64,000 nt of DNA from Onchocerca volvulus (lineage: Eukaryota; Nematoda; Chromadorea; Rhabditida; Onchocercidae), in NCBI GenBank assembly GCA_000499405.2, contig HG738136.1:2334646-2398645 (forward strand). The letters are read 5' to 3'. Shown here piece by piece: positions 11,531 to 24,753 of this stretch. The notes under the pieces were generated by a model that was given only the letters and a program-made list of their open reading frames with translations, made no database searches and was not told the DNA's origin. Both the position numbers and the translations under genes were made by a program. The stretch's first letter is position 1. The number at the start of each line of letters is the position of its first letter.

Positions 11531-11880
11531 TTTTATTTCAAGAAATCACCGAATCACTTTGATTGCGTTTATGTTAATTAAATTAGATTTGCCTAGAATA
11601 TGTATAGATTTTATGATTTTTATTAATTAACGATTATTAAATTTGTGTGTATCGTTCGATAATGTTGTGGAATGATACAATATGGTGTGATATAAACTTA
11701 GTCAGATTTTAAAATCTTTGAGAAATTTTATTCAGTGATAAAAATTTTTAGCACGAGAAAATCATTAAATTTTGTCTTTTTATAGATAAATTAATTTTCA
11801 GTTAAGAATATCGCACAGAAAATTGGATCTGTTTTATGACTTTTTAATTTTTATTCTTTAAATTTAATTTTTAGAAAAGA

Positions 11881-14800
11881 ATGCCGATTATAGTAGCACT
11901 GGATCCATTTGATGCCATATTGACAGTTGCTCGGCATACACCAATGCCAACTTTAAATAGTTATATTATTATCAGTATATTGCTAACCGCTGGATCGACA
12001 TTTTATGCTTTATTAACTTTTGCAAAAGATGAGGTTTGTATTCTTTTCAACAATTCGAATTAATTGGTTTTTTTCTTTTTTAATTTGGAAAAAAAGCTGG
12101 TATTTTTTAATCAGCCTTTATGGAGCTGTTTCTTTTGAACGAATTTGCTGCAAAAGTAATCTCTAATAGTTTGCAAAAAAAAAAAAAAAAAAAAAAATGC
12201 TGAAAATTAATTCTTTCCAATATATTCATTTTTCTTATATTTTTTTTAATTCTTTAGGTTGAAAGCCGCGTGAGTGGTATTAATGAAACTTTTCTTAAGA
12301 GCGATCCAGCAAGTGCCTTAATAACATCTACACATCTCCAGCAGTTTTTGCATGTACTGCTTCATCCTACTTTTGGATGGGTAAATTTTATTTTTTAATT
12401 TAATTACTCTTTCTCTTCCTTATATAAATTTAAAAGTTGGCAGAGTATCTTAAATTATATCTTATTCAGATATATTCTTTTCTTCTAAATAACTTGCGAG
12501 TAATAATTTCTCTTTCTTCCAATTGTACATATCCACCATTCTAGGATTGAAATGAAATTTTTATTATCATAAATGGGATGTAATAGTTGGCAAGATGGGG
12601 TTAAATTATATAAATTTTCATGAAATATTGCCGATAATTGTTAATGGCATCTTTTTAAATTGCAGCCAGTTAAATAGATTAAATGATTGCTTGTAAGAAT
12701 GTCAAGCAGAATCCTTTTCTGTCTTAGTTGCATTTCCAGCAAACTTTTTATTGATAATAGTAACGTTTTGTACTATGATAAGGGATAATTTTTCCTGAAG
12801 AAACGGATATATATGCTAGCTTTGTTTTAGCCAGTAGAAAAAGCCTTTTAATCGCTACTTCAGATTTTTTCTCGCAAATGGAGTTAAATAATAACAGGGA
12901 GTATTTAATTTTTTGTATGTATTCCGTCAAAATAATTGTTTTTCAGATATTTATCAATATGTTTTGTGCAGTCCTAGCATTATTTGCGAAATTAGCAACG
13001 CATGCAACAGTTGGAAAACTGGGAATGCAGGTGCATTTCCTTACTTTGCTTTTTTATTGTGTTACTTTTTCTTCTCTGAATGATGTATTTAACTTTAGAA
13101 AAACCGTTTAACGTATTGGTTTAGTTCCGGTTCCAAATAAATAGCTAACTCATAATAAATGATTAGTCTGGTTAATTTCATCTAACGTATAATTAGATTC
13201 CAGTATGACATCTTATTTTGATATTTTGGAATAATTTTAATATTAAAAAGATGTTGAATGATTGTTGTCTATTTTCAGGAGTCAGCACTTTTACGTGATC
13301 GTTTGTGCAATTTTTTGCTTTACAAAGCAGTATTTTTATTTGGTGTATTAAATAGTGCTGTGCACGAAGAAGTTATTGCATGGGTTTTGTGGTTTGCGCT
13401 ACTTGCATCAGTAGCTGCGCTACAGAGTATTATCGCTTACAAGTTGAAATATGTAAGATTCTTTACAGTGAGGAAAAAATTATGATATTAATGATTTAAA
13501 TGCCAGTATTCAAAAAAATTTGAAGAAACGGAAGGTCTGCGAAATTCGTTAAATCTTTCTCCTTCGATAATTTTTGGGATTCATATCTATTCATATATAT
13601 CATATCTATTTTTTTTTTCAGTGTTTTAAAGTAAAATTTGGATAATCAATAATCCAAATGAAGTAACTGTATCAGTATCTTGAAGTTGATATAAATTAAG
13701 AATTAATTCTTAAAAAAAAAAAAAGAAGAGATTATCTGATATTTTGGAACTTATCCCATGCATTCTACGAAAGTCAAAATTTAGCAACATCTAACAATAT
13801 GTTATTTTTTTTTTTCTGAAGTTTAACTCATATCAGATCATCTAAATCTGTTATTCTGTTTTAACATTAAATTTATTGTAGTTAATTTCTTCAATACCTC
13901 CAAGAGGGGTTTTACTTCGTATTATGGGATTGGCTATTCTTTTGCTGTTGATATCATTCACATTCGTTTCATTTGCATTTACCGCTTTTCGTTTATTTTC
14001 AATCAACATCGCTTTTTTTATTCTTGCTGATGTAAGTTGGTATTGTTCTACTCGAAAGATTATTTACATTTCTTTGAAAGTATACGAGATTTTATTTTTG
14101 TTATCTTATGGGTTATCACCTTTTCGGTAATTTCTTAGTGTTTATTTTATTTAGCATTAAATTTGCTATACAGAGTTATTATAATTGAAAGCAAAAAGTC
14201 ATTTTGCCCGAACTTGAAAATAAAAAATTATTTTAAAGTAAAGATTAGATTTCAAATGCTTTTTTCAACTATTTTTTTCAGGCGATCAAGTCGCTATTGA
14301 GAAGTGTTTATGTGATATCCAAATGTACTCTCTTACTCGACAATGTTTCAGTCTACTTGTCTTCTATTAATCTTACAACTTTAACATACTATTTGGAATT
14401 TTTCCATGATCTTGCAATTGATTGCATTGATTTATTACATTACACTCATATGCTGGTATTTATTTCTTATTTTCGTTCTGCGCATCAATTTTTTACACGA
14501 TTACTCGATAAATCGATACTTGCTCGTGCTGACTTTTATTTGCTAATAAGCAGTAGTTCCTTTTTTAATTATTTGGAACTTCTAGAGCATATGTAACTAC
14601 GATTCTGCTTTCGTGCTTCATTTCTAGGATTTTTTGAAGAATAATTTTTTAGCTATTGGTAATGTTTTACATCTTTTGTCTTATGTTCATATGATTAGAC
14701 ACTCTTTTTTTAAGAGATTGTTATTTATGCAGATAGGTTATTTGATTTTTATTAATTTTTTCATATTTTCCGAGCTTCTATGAGATATTTAATATATTAA

Positions 14801-16973
14801 GAAATTTAATGTATAAATGTTTATTTGAACATCACATATTAAGGTAACTTCTAAATTGCAGCTGTATTCACAAGTTGTATTAAGCATGGCATGCATTGTG
14901 ATTTCTATGCAATTACGATCATTTTATAAATCATTTCTTGCCCGTATTGAGCGGCATATCAAATATAAGCGTATTTGTAAATATATCGATGTACAGTAAG
15001 TTTTTTTCTTTATTTACTTTTTTATTTCAAGTGTCCTTTTTTTAAATGAAAATAATTTGATTCTTATTTGGTGCTTAGTATTTTTTTAAATTTCTATTCG
15101 AAAATATGTGGACTTCAGCCTTTCTATAATTAATTAAAGGAAAAACTCCCGTCCCTGTATTACTAACAAGATTTATTATTATGGAAGGATTAAATCATTT
15201 TTTTCTCTTTTTTCTTTGTTTTTTCAGTTATCAAAAAGCGACACAAATCGAATTGGAGAATTTGACAGACTGTTGCGCAATATGTTGGGAAAAGATGGAA
15301 AGTGCTCGGAAACTTCCATGCAGTCATTTTTTCCATGAATGGTATTTAGTTCATTATTTTCAATAAATAAATCAGTTAAAGTTTAATTGAATTCTAGATC
15401 AAAAGGACTTGGAAGGTATGGAAATTTTTTCGAAAAATTTATTGCTTTCTTAATGAAAATACAGAATTTAGGATCAAGAATACTTTTTTTTTCCCCAAGA
15501 ATGAAGGAACTTTCTCAAACGATCTCTAAGCATAATTAGACAAAATTCCTCTATTTTAATATCATTAAGATTGCTCTAAATTATTCAGCACACTTTAGAA
15601 GTATTTTCATTTAATATTTCAAGCGATGAACTGAAGATAAGAAGCAATCAAGAGCAATATGTATTTATCAATTTATATTGAAAATGGACTGGAATAAACT
15701 TATGAATGTTAAATCGTTGGAACTTAAGTGTGTTTCATATTCAGTTTTAATAAATTCATCTTTTTCAGGTGTTTACGAAATTGGTTAGAGCAAGATAACT
15801 CGTGTCCAACTTGTCGACTAGCTCTTCCGTCTTTAACTAATTCAACGAATACAGAAGTATCACGACAACGACCGCGAGCTCCAGTTTTCAGCCGTGTCTT
15901 TCGATTTAGTGGCACTCTTCACACACGATGGTTGCCGTCATTTTCTGTTCAACTATCGCATAATATTACACACAATTTCTTTCAGAATGATAGGTTATCT
16001 CTTATTTCTTAATTTCATCTAAAAAAATGAAAAAAAAACTCCAGTTATTTGTTGAATTACGATGATTGAAATCATAGGTAATAATGACAAATCGAAACGA
16101 ATATATTTGATGATTGGTACTGTGAACTTATTTTAAAAGTATTCAGTTTCAGCTTGTAGCAGAGCTATATCCTACACTCCATAATATAATAAATTAGCCT
16201 TAGGAACTTTTGACATCTTATGCTTGATGACAAAAACCTGAATTTTATTTATATTTCGGCTTTTTGAAATGTTTCAGATTTGAAGACACTAATTCACAGA
16301 TCAATTCTTTTGTTGAACAAATTCGAGAAATGTTTCCACAGTTCGATATAACAACAGTTGTAGAATTCTTACGTGAAACTGGTTCAGTGCAGGCAACTGT
16401 GGAAAATATTCTTGATAGCCGACTTCCACAGCAAAATATTGTACTCGTGAAATTTTTTATGATAAGAGTTTTTTAAATTGCCAAGTTTTTAATTTTAATT
16501 TTTTTTTTTTTTTTTTTTTTAATATAAATTGAACTTTTTGTCCAACAGTTGCATTCATTCTAGGATTCAGATGAGGACATTTGGAATGTCGAGGATACTT
16601 CATTATCTTCTAACTCCTTAACGGAATCATCGAGTGAATACGAAGAAGCTTTGCCGACATTAGAGCTTTCTAGACTGTGTTCGCTAGAAGGTCATGACAT
16701 CCTTTCGCAAAAAAAAGATGCGCTTATTCAGCTCCATCGAAAGTAATTTTTCTCTTTTTTTTTTTTTTTTAAGAAAATAGTGGTTTGATTTATCTTTATT
16801 GATTACTCAAGTTTTTTGCTTAAATTTCGAAGAGCTTGAAAAAATATTTTTCACTGTAAAATTTTTACAGAAGGTATATTGCATCCTCTCGAGGTACGGA
16901 TCTTCGAAATATCTATGGTGAAGATATTCCAGATACGAGGAATCCAAATTCATTAAAACAAAAAGAGGAATAA
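11881..16973 (+). CDS. hrdl-1: AMFR/gp78-type ER-membrane E3 ubiquitin ligase (HRDL-1 homologue)
   Basis: Twelve exons give 591 residues: 11881-12033, 12258-12380, 12947-13030, 13279-13452, 13882-14031, 14282-14455, 14862-14995, 15228-15341, 15769-15993, 16278-16440, 16564-16742, 16871-16973 (TAA). gp78 is an ER-membrane E3 of ER-associated degradation working with UBE2G2. Several membrane helices occupy about residues 25-310; KAVFLFGVLN and EEVIAWVLWFA match the family closely. A RING-H2 follows: Cys347, Cys350, Cys362, His364, His367, Cys370, Cys381, Cys384 (LPCSHFFHEWCLRNWLEQD). A CUE domain at about 447-492 carries MFP. The segment KKDALIQLHRKRYIAS (about 548-563) resembles the gp78 UBE2G2-binding helix. 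No p97-binding (VIM) motif is evident at the C-terminus. The MPII start aligns with MPLL of vertebrate gp78. TTTTTAG lies 7 nt before the ATG, a possible trans-splice acceptor. Confidence 0.93.
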
Positions 16974-18120
16974 TCGTAAAAATTGTGACATCATGAATCG
17001 ATTTTTTCTTTTTTTTTTTGCATTATTTAAGTATTATTTAGCTTTTGCTGTGTGTATTTTTGCAAATTTTTCATGGATCTCATCTTTTTTTAAACTCTAA
17101 ATATGTTGAAAATCAAAATGAAATTTGAATAGAGCAACTTTGAGGAAATGAGGCTAAGGCAATTAGTATATTCATACTTATATGATTTTATAGAAAAAAT
17201 TTATTATGCAAAATATGCTAATATTACTAGTATCAATTATATTATAAGACTAGAATTTGTGACATCACTAATGAATTTAACCATTAGGAAAAAGTGATTT
17301 TTCTGGTCAAATTTCTCGCGTTCGTGTTTTTTTAGCTTACTTTTTTTTTTTCACAATTTTTATTCGGAAACACTGTTGTGCTTAATTTATCTCGATATTC
17401 AAATTTTGAAAATTCTCCAACAAATTTTAATAATTAATTATAGACAAGAAAAAAGTGAATAGATATTCTGATTTCCTTCTAACAGTGTTCTTCTACAATT
17501 TCTTTCGATTTATCAGAAATTACCTTTAGTAGAAAATAACTGGACAATTAAAGTAGAGGTTACGAAATATTTTTCGGAATCATTTTTTATTTCTACTTTT
17601 TCTTCAAATTATTTTTATGCCATTTAATTTCTTGATTATCCATCCTTATTTGTCATCTTCATACCATTATTTCCCAACATATGTTTTCTGTAAAGTGATG
17701 CATTCAACAAAAAAAATAAAAATTTGAGGAAAAAGCAAATATACGATGATCGTCGATGTTGATATTTCATTTATCGTAAGATTGATAAAGTTTATCACAT
17801 GTTGTACTATCTTTCGATAAAATTGTAGTTGTTAGGAAGATATAATTTCGGATACTTTCTATTTATGTTTTGAAAAATAATTGATTTATATCATAAAAAT
17901 GAAAATCTTTCAATTTGATTACTTTCTTCAAAAATATTTGGCTAGTCTTTTATAACTTATCTCACTTGAAGTTTTTTTTTTTTTTTTTGTATGGAAAGAA
18001 ATGGTAAAATTTTTCCCAGAATTTTTTCCAGAATTATATAATGTTAAATTTGTCTTATTTACTCATTTCCACTGAAACATTCTACGTAAAACGCTTTTTA
18101 TGCATATAGAAATATACAAT

Positions 18121-18306
18121 ATGGGTGTGTGTATGTGTGTGTATATGTATATGTATTATTTTTTAAGTATACTTATCAGTATTTATGCTTAGCATGTATA
18201 ATTTAAATGTAAATTTTAGTTTTGTGGATATTTTATTCGTATGTATGCGCATGTGCACGTGTTTTTATACGTGTATGTGCACGTGTTTGCGTGTGTATGT
18301 ATGTTT
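18121..18306. repeat. GT/TA-rich alternating purine-pyrimidine tracts
   Basis: Two clusters: GTGTGTGTATGTGTGTG with TATGTATATG at about 18124-18160, and CGCATGTGCACGTGTTTTTA with GTATGTGCACGTGTTTGCG at about 18247-18300. GTGCACGTG appears twice about 30 bp apart. This is the same sequence flavour as the 10.5-kb minisatellite, without the GTCTGTGGTTG core. Confidence 0.5.
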
Positions 18307-18689
18307 ATGAGTTGTTCGTCATAAATACTACATGATATCATATTGGAGAATTGTATACTATCGTTCTTTTTCCATATATAATATTTACGAAAGCTTAGGC
18401 TTTATTATTTAATTTCAAATCTGCTTCCTTTGCAAAGGTCATCTTGTTGATGTGAAAGTTAATGTCAAATTAAAAAAAAAAAAAAAAAAATTATATGAAT
18501 TATTCACCTATTCATGACAGTTTTTAATTTCTGATTAATTAGCGATATAAAAATTAAACTGAATGTTATTTAATTTAATTTCAATGTCATTTGAAAGGAT
18601 TTAAACATAATTCGGTTTTTTGAAGTTTTCCAATTCTGATAAATTGGCAAACTTCTGTACTTAATTTTACATCTCTTTTTTTATAATAG

Positions 18690-18800
18690 AATCACTTGAA
18701 AAACATGCAAATATAAATCAATCTTTTGATCATCAAAATAACAAACATAATCAGCGATTTGTAAGAGAAAGATCAAGAAAGATCAGAAATAATAATATTG
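18690..18800 (+). other. Orphan exon-like block
   Basis: The acceptor TTTATAATAG follows a pyrimidine stretch. Then come 37 open codons rich in Asn/Gln/Arg (SLEKHANINQSF ... RFVRERSRKIRNNNI), and a good donor TTG|GTAAAT. No partner exon is recognised. Its end phase would join in frame to 24703, but that frame stops about 40 codons later and is not the DUF229 frame. It may be chance. Confidence 0.2.
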
Positions 18801-19429
18801 GTAAATCTTCTGATTTCATGAACTTTCCGGCACTATGTTAATTGCTTTCTTATTAAGTTTAATTATTTTTCAAGCCATTTAAATTTCCGAAATTTACGAA
18901 AAAATTTTCCGAAAAAAATTAATTTAAATTCCGAAAGAAAAAAAATTTGGCTGCATTTAAAATCCCGAAATTTACGAATTATTTTCAAATAAAATTAAAT
19001 TCTGAATATTCGCTGCCATAACAATCAGGAAATATGCCATTATGTTTTTGCTTTATTATTGCTTTAAAAAAGAAATTTTTGTGTTTTCTCAAAAATTATT
19101 GGAATTAATAAAAGAAAATTATTTAGTATAATTTATTTAAAATTAATAAAATATGCCAAATATTCTATAAAAATACCAAATGCTTAAAACATTAATTTTT
19201 GACATAATGCATATTTTATTTTATAATAAATACAACGAAATTGAGCAAATTCTTTTTGTGATTTATTTGGGCCTGAAATCGAATAAATGATATGTTTAGG
19301 GCCTAGCTGGGACAAAATTATTATTAGTCTAAGCAGCAGGTGGCCATCATCAAACGACTATAAAATATTGGTAAATCGAAATTGCCATCTTAATATTTGT
19401 TCCCTTTTTTTTTTTTTTTTGCATAACTT

Positions 19430-19745
19430 GCACTTCTTCTACAAAAAATATCTTACTGAAAATTAAGCATTTTCACCGCCTATTTTCCGTATTTGCACGT
19501 TTTTCCGGAAAAGTTTTTTTTTCCTACCATTGATAATATATATCATAATTCGATTTCTAGTTATAATTGTTTTGATCACTTTCACTTCTTCTACGATAAA
19601 TGTTTTATTTAAATCAAAAAACATGAAAGGGCGATCATCATTTTGTGGCATTTTCCGTATTTCCCAGATTTGTTTTTCCGGAATATCTTTTTTGCCTTTT
19701 TATAATATAAATTATAAATTAATTATTAGCCATAATTGGTTCAAG
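19430..19745. repeat. Diverged tandem duplication, about 160-bp unit
   Basis: Two copies in the same orientation share ACTTCTTCTAC, then ATTTTCCGTATTT, TTTTTCCGGAA, a (TA)-rich stretch and AGTTATAATTG / AGCCATAATTGGTT. Copy 1 starts near 19430, copy 2 near 19584. Confidence 0.6.
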
Positions 19746-20203
19746 AAAAAAAAAATTCGAAGAAAAAAAAGTTGAAAGTTGCAGCTAATATGACGTTCAA
19801 AATCATAAAATTACATAATTAAATTGAAAAAAATGACAGGATGCGGGAATAATTCTCATTTACAGTAATAAGATTTCAGTAGTTTATTTCCAATAGCTTG
19901 AACCTGAATTCAAGTACTTGAATTCAAATAAAACTAAAAATCCGAATAAACCTAAATTAAAATAAGTTCGAAATAAACCTAAATTCAATTAAAATTCAAA
20001 TAGACTTAAATTCAAATATGACGAAAATTTGTCTAAATGGCAAAAAAAAAAAACTGATTTGAAGAAAAAAATCAGTAGTCATTGATTTGAAGAAAAAAAA
20101 ATTCTTTTTAAATTAATTTGTAATCCAGAGAAATTTTCAATTTCTAATTATTAAGAATCAACTTTTAGCTAAAGTTATTATTTGCTTTTCAAAAGACTAC
20201 TCT

Positions 20204-20520
20204 TATCAAAACTTGCCTTTCCTTACTTCCTTTTTTTTTTGCATCTAATTATACTTTGCAAAATGTCGCAAGTTTCAAATTACGGCCTGAATCATCCATT
20301 TTTGACTTGTAAATAAATTTATTTTTGTCATTTTTAATTTTATCTATTAATTATTTGTATTAATTTAAAAAAGAAAAATGCTTTTTTAACAGCTATTTTT
20401 ATCAAAACTTAACCTTTGAAAATTTAACCTTTGGTACTTTCTTTTTTCGCATCTGATTGTAGCTTCGCAAAAAATCATAAAAAGTCGATTCATCACTTGA
20501 ATCATCTGCTTTTTCATTTT
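20204..20520. repeat. Diverged tandem duplication, about 200-bp spacing
   Basis: ATCAAAACTT, ACTTCCTTTTTTTTTTGCAT, CTAATTATACTTTGCAAAAT and CTGAATCATCCATTTT of the first copy recur as ATCAAAACTT, ACTTTCTTTTTTCGCAT, CTGATTGTAGCTTCGCAAAA and TTGAATCATCTGCTTT. Confidence 0.5.
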
Positions 20521-20717
20521 TTTTTAGCTTCTTTTTATCACAACATATACATCTATTTGTTTGTTTCATTTTTTATTGACAATATTTCGTTGTTTTTGAA
20601 AAAAAAATTTTTTTTTCCAACAAAATTTAATTTTTTCATTGATTTGATAAAAAGTAATCTTAACCATATTTAAATGTAAAAAAAAAAAAAAATTTCCTTT
20701 TATCATTAAATAATTTA

Positions 20718-20766
20718 ATAATAATAATAATAATAATAATAATTATAAATAATAATAACAATAATA
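20718..20766. repeat. (AAT)n microsatellite
   Basis: About ten AAT units, interrupted once by ATTATAAAT and once by a C. Confidence 0.7.
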
Positions 20767-21604
20767 ATTTTATCATTAAAAAATCATTTCCTATTTTCTT
20801 GTCAAAAAATCATTTTTTCTTTTATCATTAAAAAAGCTTTTAGTAAAATATACGACTAAAAAGATTGATTCACTGAAAGGAAAAATTCGACTGAGGCTCA
20901 TTTCTTGCTCTTGGCTAATAAAATCATCGAGGTATAACTAATGCTAGCTAAAAAATTAGTTATACATTTTTAGAAATTTTAAAGGTAAAAAAAAAAAAGA
21001 ATATTATATTAACTTTTTTCAAAAAAAAAAATTATTACATTAAATAAATATATGTCAATGTGTTATATTAATCGTATATATTTTCCTTCAATTTTCGACT
21101 TTTCTATTTCTTTAATTTTTTGTTTAAAAACTTTTTTCTTTCCATTTGTTGCTGCAAAAATTTTTAAATTTACATTAAAATATACATATGTATATACATG
21201 TATAGAATATTGATAAATTGATTTTTTTTTCGATGATAAAAAAAAAAATGGAAATATTTGATAAGAAGTAGCAAACTGAAAATTAAAACTAATAGAGGCT
21301 TAGGATGCATGTATCAAAAGAAAAAATTCAATTCATGAAGTGTATGAAACGGATTAATGATAAGAACAATCAACAAAAAGTACAAATTATTCTAAAAAAA
21401 AAAAAAAAAAAAAGAAAAAAAATTCAATTTTTCATCCTACTTAAAGCTTTTTAAATTCAATTTTATATTTAAAATTTTTCTTATTATATGCTTCTTAAAT
21501 AAGAAATTTCAGTTCGTAAATAAGAAATTAGTTTTTATTTTTTAGTATTAAATATGAAATTAATTTTTTTATTTTTTATTTTTTTGCTTTATATAATACA
21601 GTAG

Positions 21605-21775
21605 AGCAGATGGATTTAAATGATTGAATTGAAATTTCCCTGAAAATTGAATTATTTGGTTATATTTTTGAACAAATTTCAATTTTATCATTTTGTTAGC
21701 TTAAATGAACTGAAATTTTACTAAAAATTGAATCATTTTCTTGTATTTTTGAATGAATTTAAATTATCCAAAAAA
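21605..21775. repeat. Diverged tandem duplication, about 85-bp unit
   Basis: TTGAATTGAAATTTCCCTG with AAAATTGAATTATTTGGTTA is followed by a second copy, ATGAACTGAAATTTTACTA with AAAATTGAATCATTTTCTTG. Both lead into TATTTTTGAA. Confidence 0.5.
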
Positions 21776-24753
21776 TGAAATTATCAATTCCTATTTGATA
21801 ATTTCAATCATTTAAAATTACTTAAAACGACAAAAGTTAATGATTTTGACATAAACTTTACATGAAATTATCATAATAAAGTATTAAAAAATGATTTTTT
21901 TTGCAGTAAAAATTGAAACATTTAAAAATTGATCATAAAAATGGGAAATATTCGATGAACAGGAAAACAAGCAAAATTTATTCCTTCATTGGTAAACTTT
22001 TGATATTTGTTCAATTATGCAGTTAAATATAACACTCTTATTATCAGTGTTGATTGTTCCCTTTTGATTACAATTTTTTTATGTTTAAGTATTTAAATTA
22101 TAATCAATTCATGTTTTCATCCTATTCTGCTATTATTATTTTTCAAATATTCTCCATTATCAATATGTCAACTCATCATTTTGCCTTTATCAACGAGTGA
22201 TAACGAATTTTTAATCGAAATCAACATTCTTTTACACTTACATCACGAAACGTTTCATTTAATGATCGTTTATGAATTTATTCTCTCTGTAGTGATTTTT
22301 TTTTTTCACAACTTTCTTTTTTACATAAATTGTTCACTATTATGAAGAAAATTCATAATTTCATAAATTTCACACTTTTCTGAATTAATGATTTCATGCT
22401 ACTCCAAAATTTTCAATTATTAATTTAAATTAAACTACCATTTGTCAAGCAAATGTTGCGTATTTTTTTTATTCGATTTTTCATTGAAATATTATTGCTA
22501 ATAATTCTTATTTTTCCTTAAAAAGAATATTTTAGATTTTTTAAGTCATTTTTTGATATCAACAATGATTTAAAGATTCAGAATCCGATCGTAAATCTAC
22601 AAGTGATGATTAAATATGATAATTCGATAACAAAATTCGATAAGCAATCCGATACGAAATTCGATAATAAATTCGATAAGCGATGATTAAATTTGTTTTT
22701 AAGTTTATTTGTTGATTATTGAAAAAAGTTTCTGATGCTATATTCATCCCAATGGAAATATTATTTAAATAAGAAAATTGTTAACAGCAATTTTTTATCA
22801 ATAATCATTATTTGTGATTAATAATTTTCGAAAAAATTTCAAAATGCTGAAACTACTGTTTATTTTTCTTTTTTTTTTTTTCATAGTTGGTTTGGTTATT
22901 TCTTTTTAAACTTCTCGAAACAAATTATCATTTCCAAAAAAGATTATCAATAGATTATCATTTCCGGATGACTAGTGCTATTAGTAATTAAAGTGATAAC
23001 GATAATCGATAAGCATTTCGAATGATAATAATTTATATTTCATTTGGGTATACTGTTTTTCCACCTTAATTCAACATGTCAATCACATTTTAACAAATCG
23101 CTAATTACTAATAAAAAAGAAATCATTTAATGAATTGATAAAATTTGATGAAACAATTCATTTGTTGAATTAACGAAATTTACAATTCACCCAACTCATT
23201 AGTGAAATTTGATGAAAACTATTAACAATGGATTATTGGGAATAAACATGTAATTGTTTTAGTTGTAGCATTATTCGTATTTGTAATGCAAAAGGATAAT
23301 TTCTCGGCAATTTTATGAATTTCTATTTGTTTTGTTAAAAATTACAATAAAAAAAATTTTTGCTTTAAAGAATACGATAATCTAGTCATAATTATGAAAT
23401 GACAGCTTTTTTTACTGATTTAAATTGAAATTTAAAGCTTACCGATGCAAAAAAAAAAAAAAAATAGACAAATCATTCTCGGCCAGCTAAATCAATATTT
23501 AAAAAAAAAATATTTGTTATAGTTTGTTTTTCAAAAGCTGCACATTACATGCATGTATGTCAAGTGAAACAATATTGAAAATTCATCAAATTGCCGAGAA
23601 ATCGGTTTTGGTATTAGAAGATACGATTTATTTAGATTTCGCAAAAATTTGTTTAAATAATAGCATCGATAAAATATTATAAATCATGGTTTTTATAGAA
23701 TATTATCTAAATTTGCATATTAAATTAATATTATCGAATTATTCATCTTTTGCGAAATAAGATTTTTTTTGCCATCACATAGAACGGTTGCATGGGTTTT
23801 CGATATTTTCAAGCATTTCAATTTTCAGTGAGTTGAATTTTTAAAAATTTTAATAAACTTTATTTGTGAGCAAAAATGTTTTCTAACAATTCCCATTTTT
23901 GTGCAATATTTTTGGAATGAAATTAACTTCGTTCACAATTGAATTAGATAAATTAATCGAACCTATGCAAATTCTGATGAAATGATAATTTAATTGTTTT
24001 TTCAATTGTTTTTTTTTTTCAGAAATCTGATTGAATTATCAAATAGTAATTAAATTAACTTACCCATTTATATTTTATCAGAAGTATTTCATTTTAGCCT
24101 TATTTTTTTAATTTTATCGATTTCATAGAAATGTGATTAGTATTATTAATCGTAGCTAATTTAAAATTGTTATTTCATTTCGAAATTTTTGCCTTTTCTT
24201 TCTATTGCTATAGCATAAATTGATAACGATCACTATTGAATGTCATAATCACTGATAACGATCAGTATTAAATGTACAGCTACATTCAGTGCTATGGTCA
24301 AGTATTAACATTTTGATAAAGAATCAAGAAAATACGATAAAAATATCGCTCTTTTTTTTTGATCTTTTGTCAGAATGATAATACTTCGCTATAACATTAT
24401 TACAATTTTAATTTATTGGTTAATTAAACTCTTAGAGAAATTATACCAGGTTATTAATAATTAAAATAATTCCTGATAAATATTTTTTGGGGTTGTTTGA
24501 TACTATGAATATGATATAAAATTGCTCAAACCTAAAATATTGTCAAATTTATCGTTTATTCTAATTTTAACTGAGATTTTTTTCTATGATATTTCTTCAT
24601 AATTTAGTATTTTTATCAATTATTTATTTTGTACTAAATTGATGTAGAAATTTAAATATTTTTTTTATTAAAAAAAAAAGTTGATTTTGCTCATTATTTC
24701 AGCAGATTTAATCACTTCCAATAATCAATTGCCTGATATTTCAAATGTAAAAA

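Larger units (their letters stand above)
3404..11880. other. Gene-poor repeat-rich interval
   Basis: No multi-exon gene with consistent splice phases could be built on either strand. Open frames here are short, low in complexity or run through repeats. The interval contains the dispersed 190-bp repeat, the 335-bp duplication, the three tandem arrays at 10.0-11.5 kb, and two small islands richer in G+C (about 6380-6600 and 7880-7990). The last kilobase is presumably the upstream region of the HRDL-1 gene. Confidence 0.55.
16974..24702. other. Gene-poor interval
   Basis: No gene could be assembled. It holds the 3' flank of HRDL-1, GT-rich tracts near 18.1-18.3 kb, three pairs of diverged tandem duplications (19.4-21.8 kb), an ATA microsatellite and one exon-like block at 18690-18800. 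The right end is presumably the 5' flank of the DUF229 gene. Confidence 0.55.
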
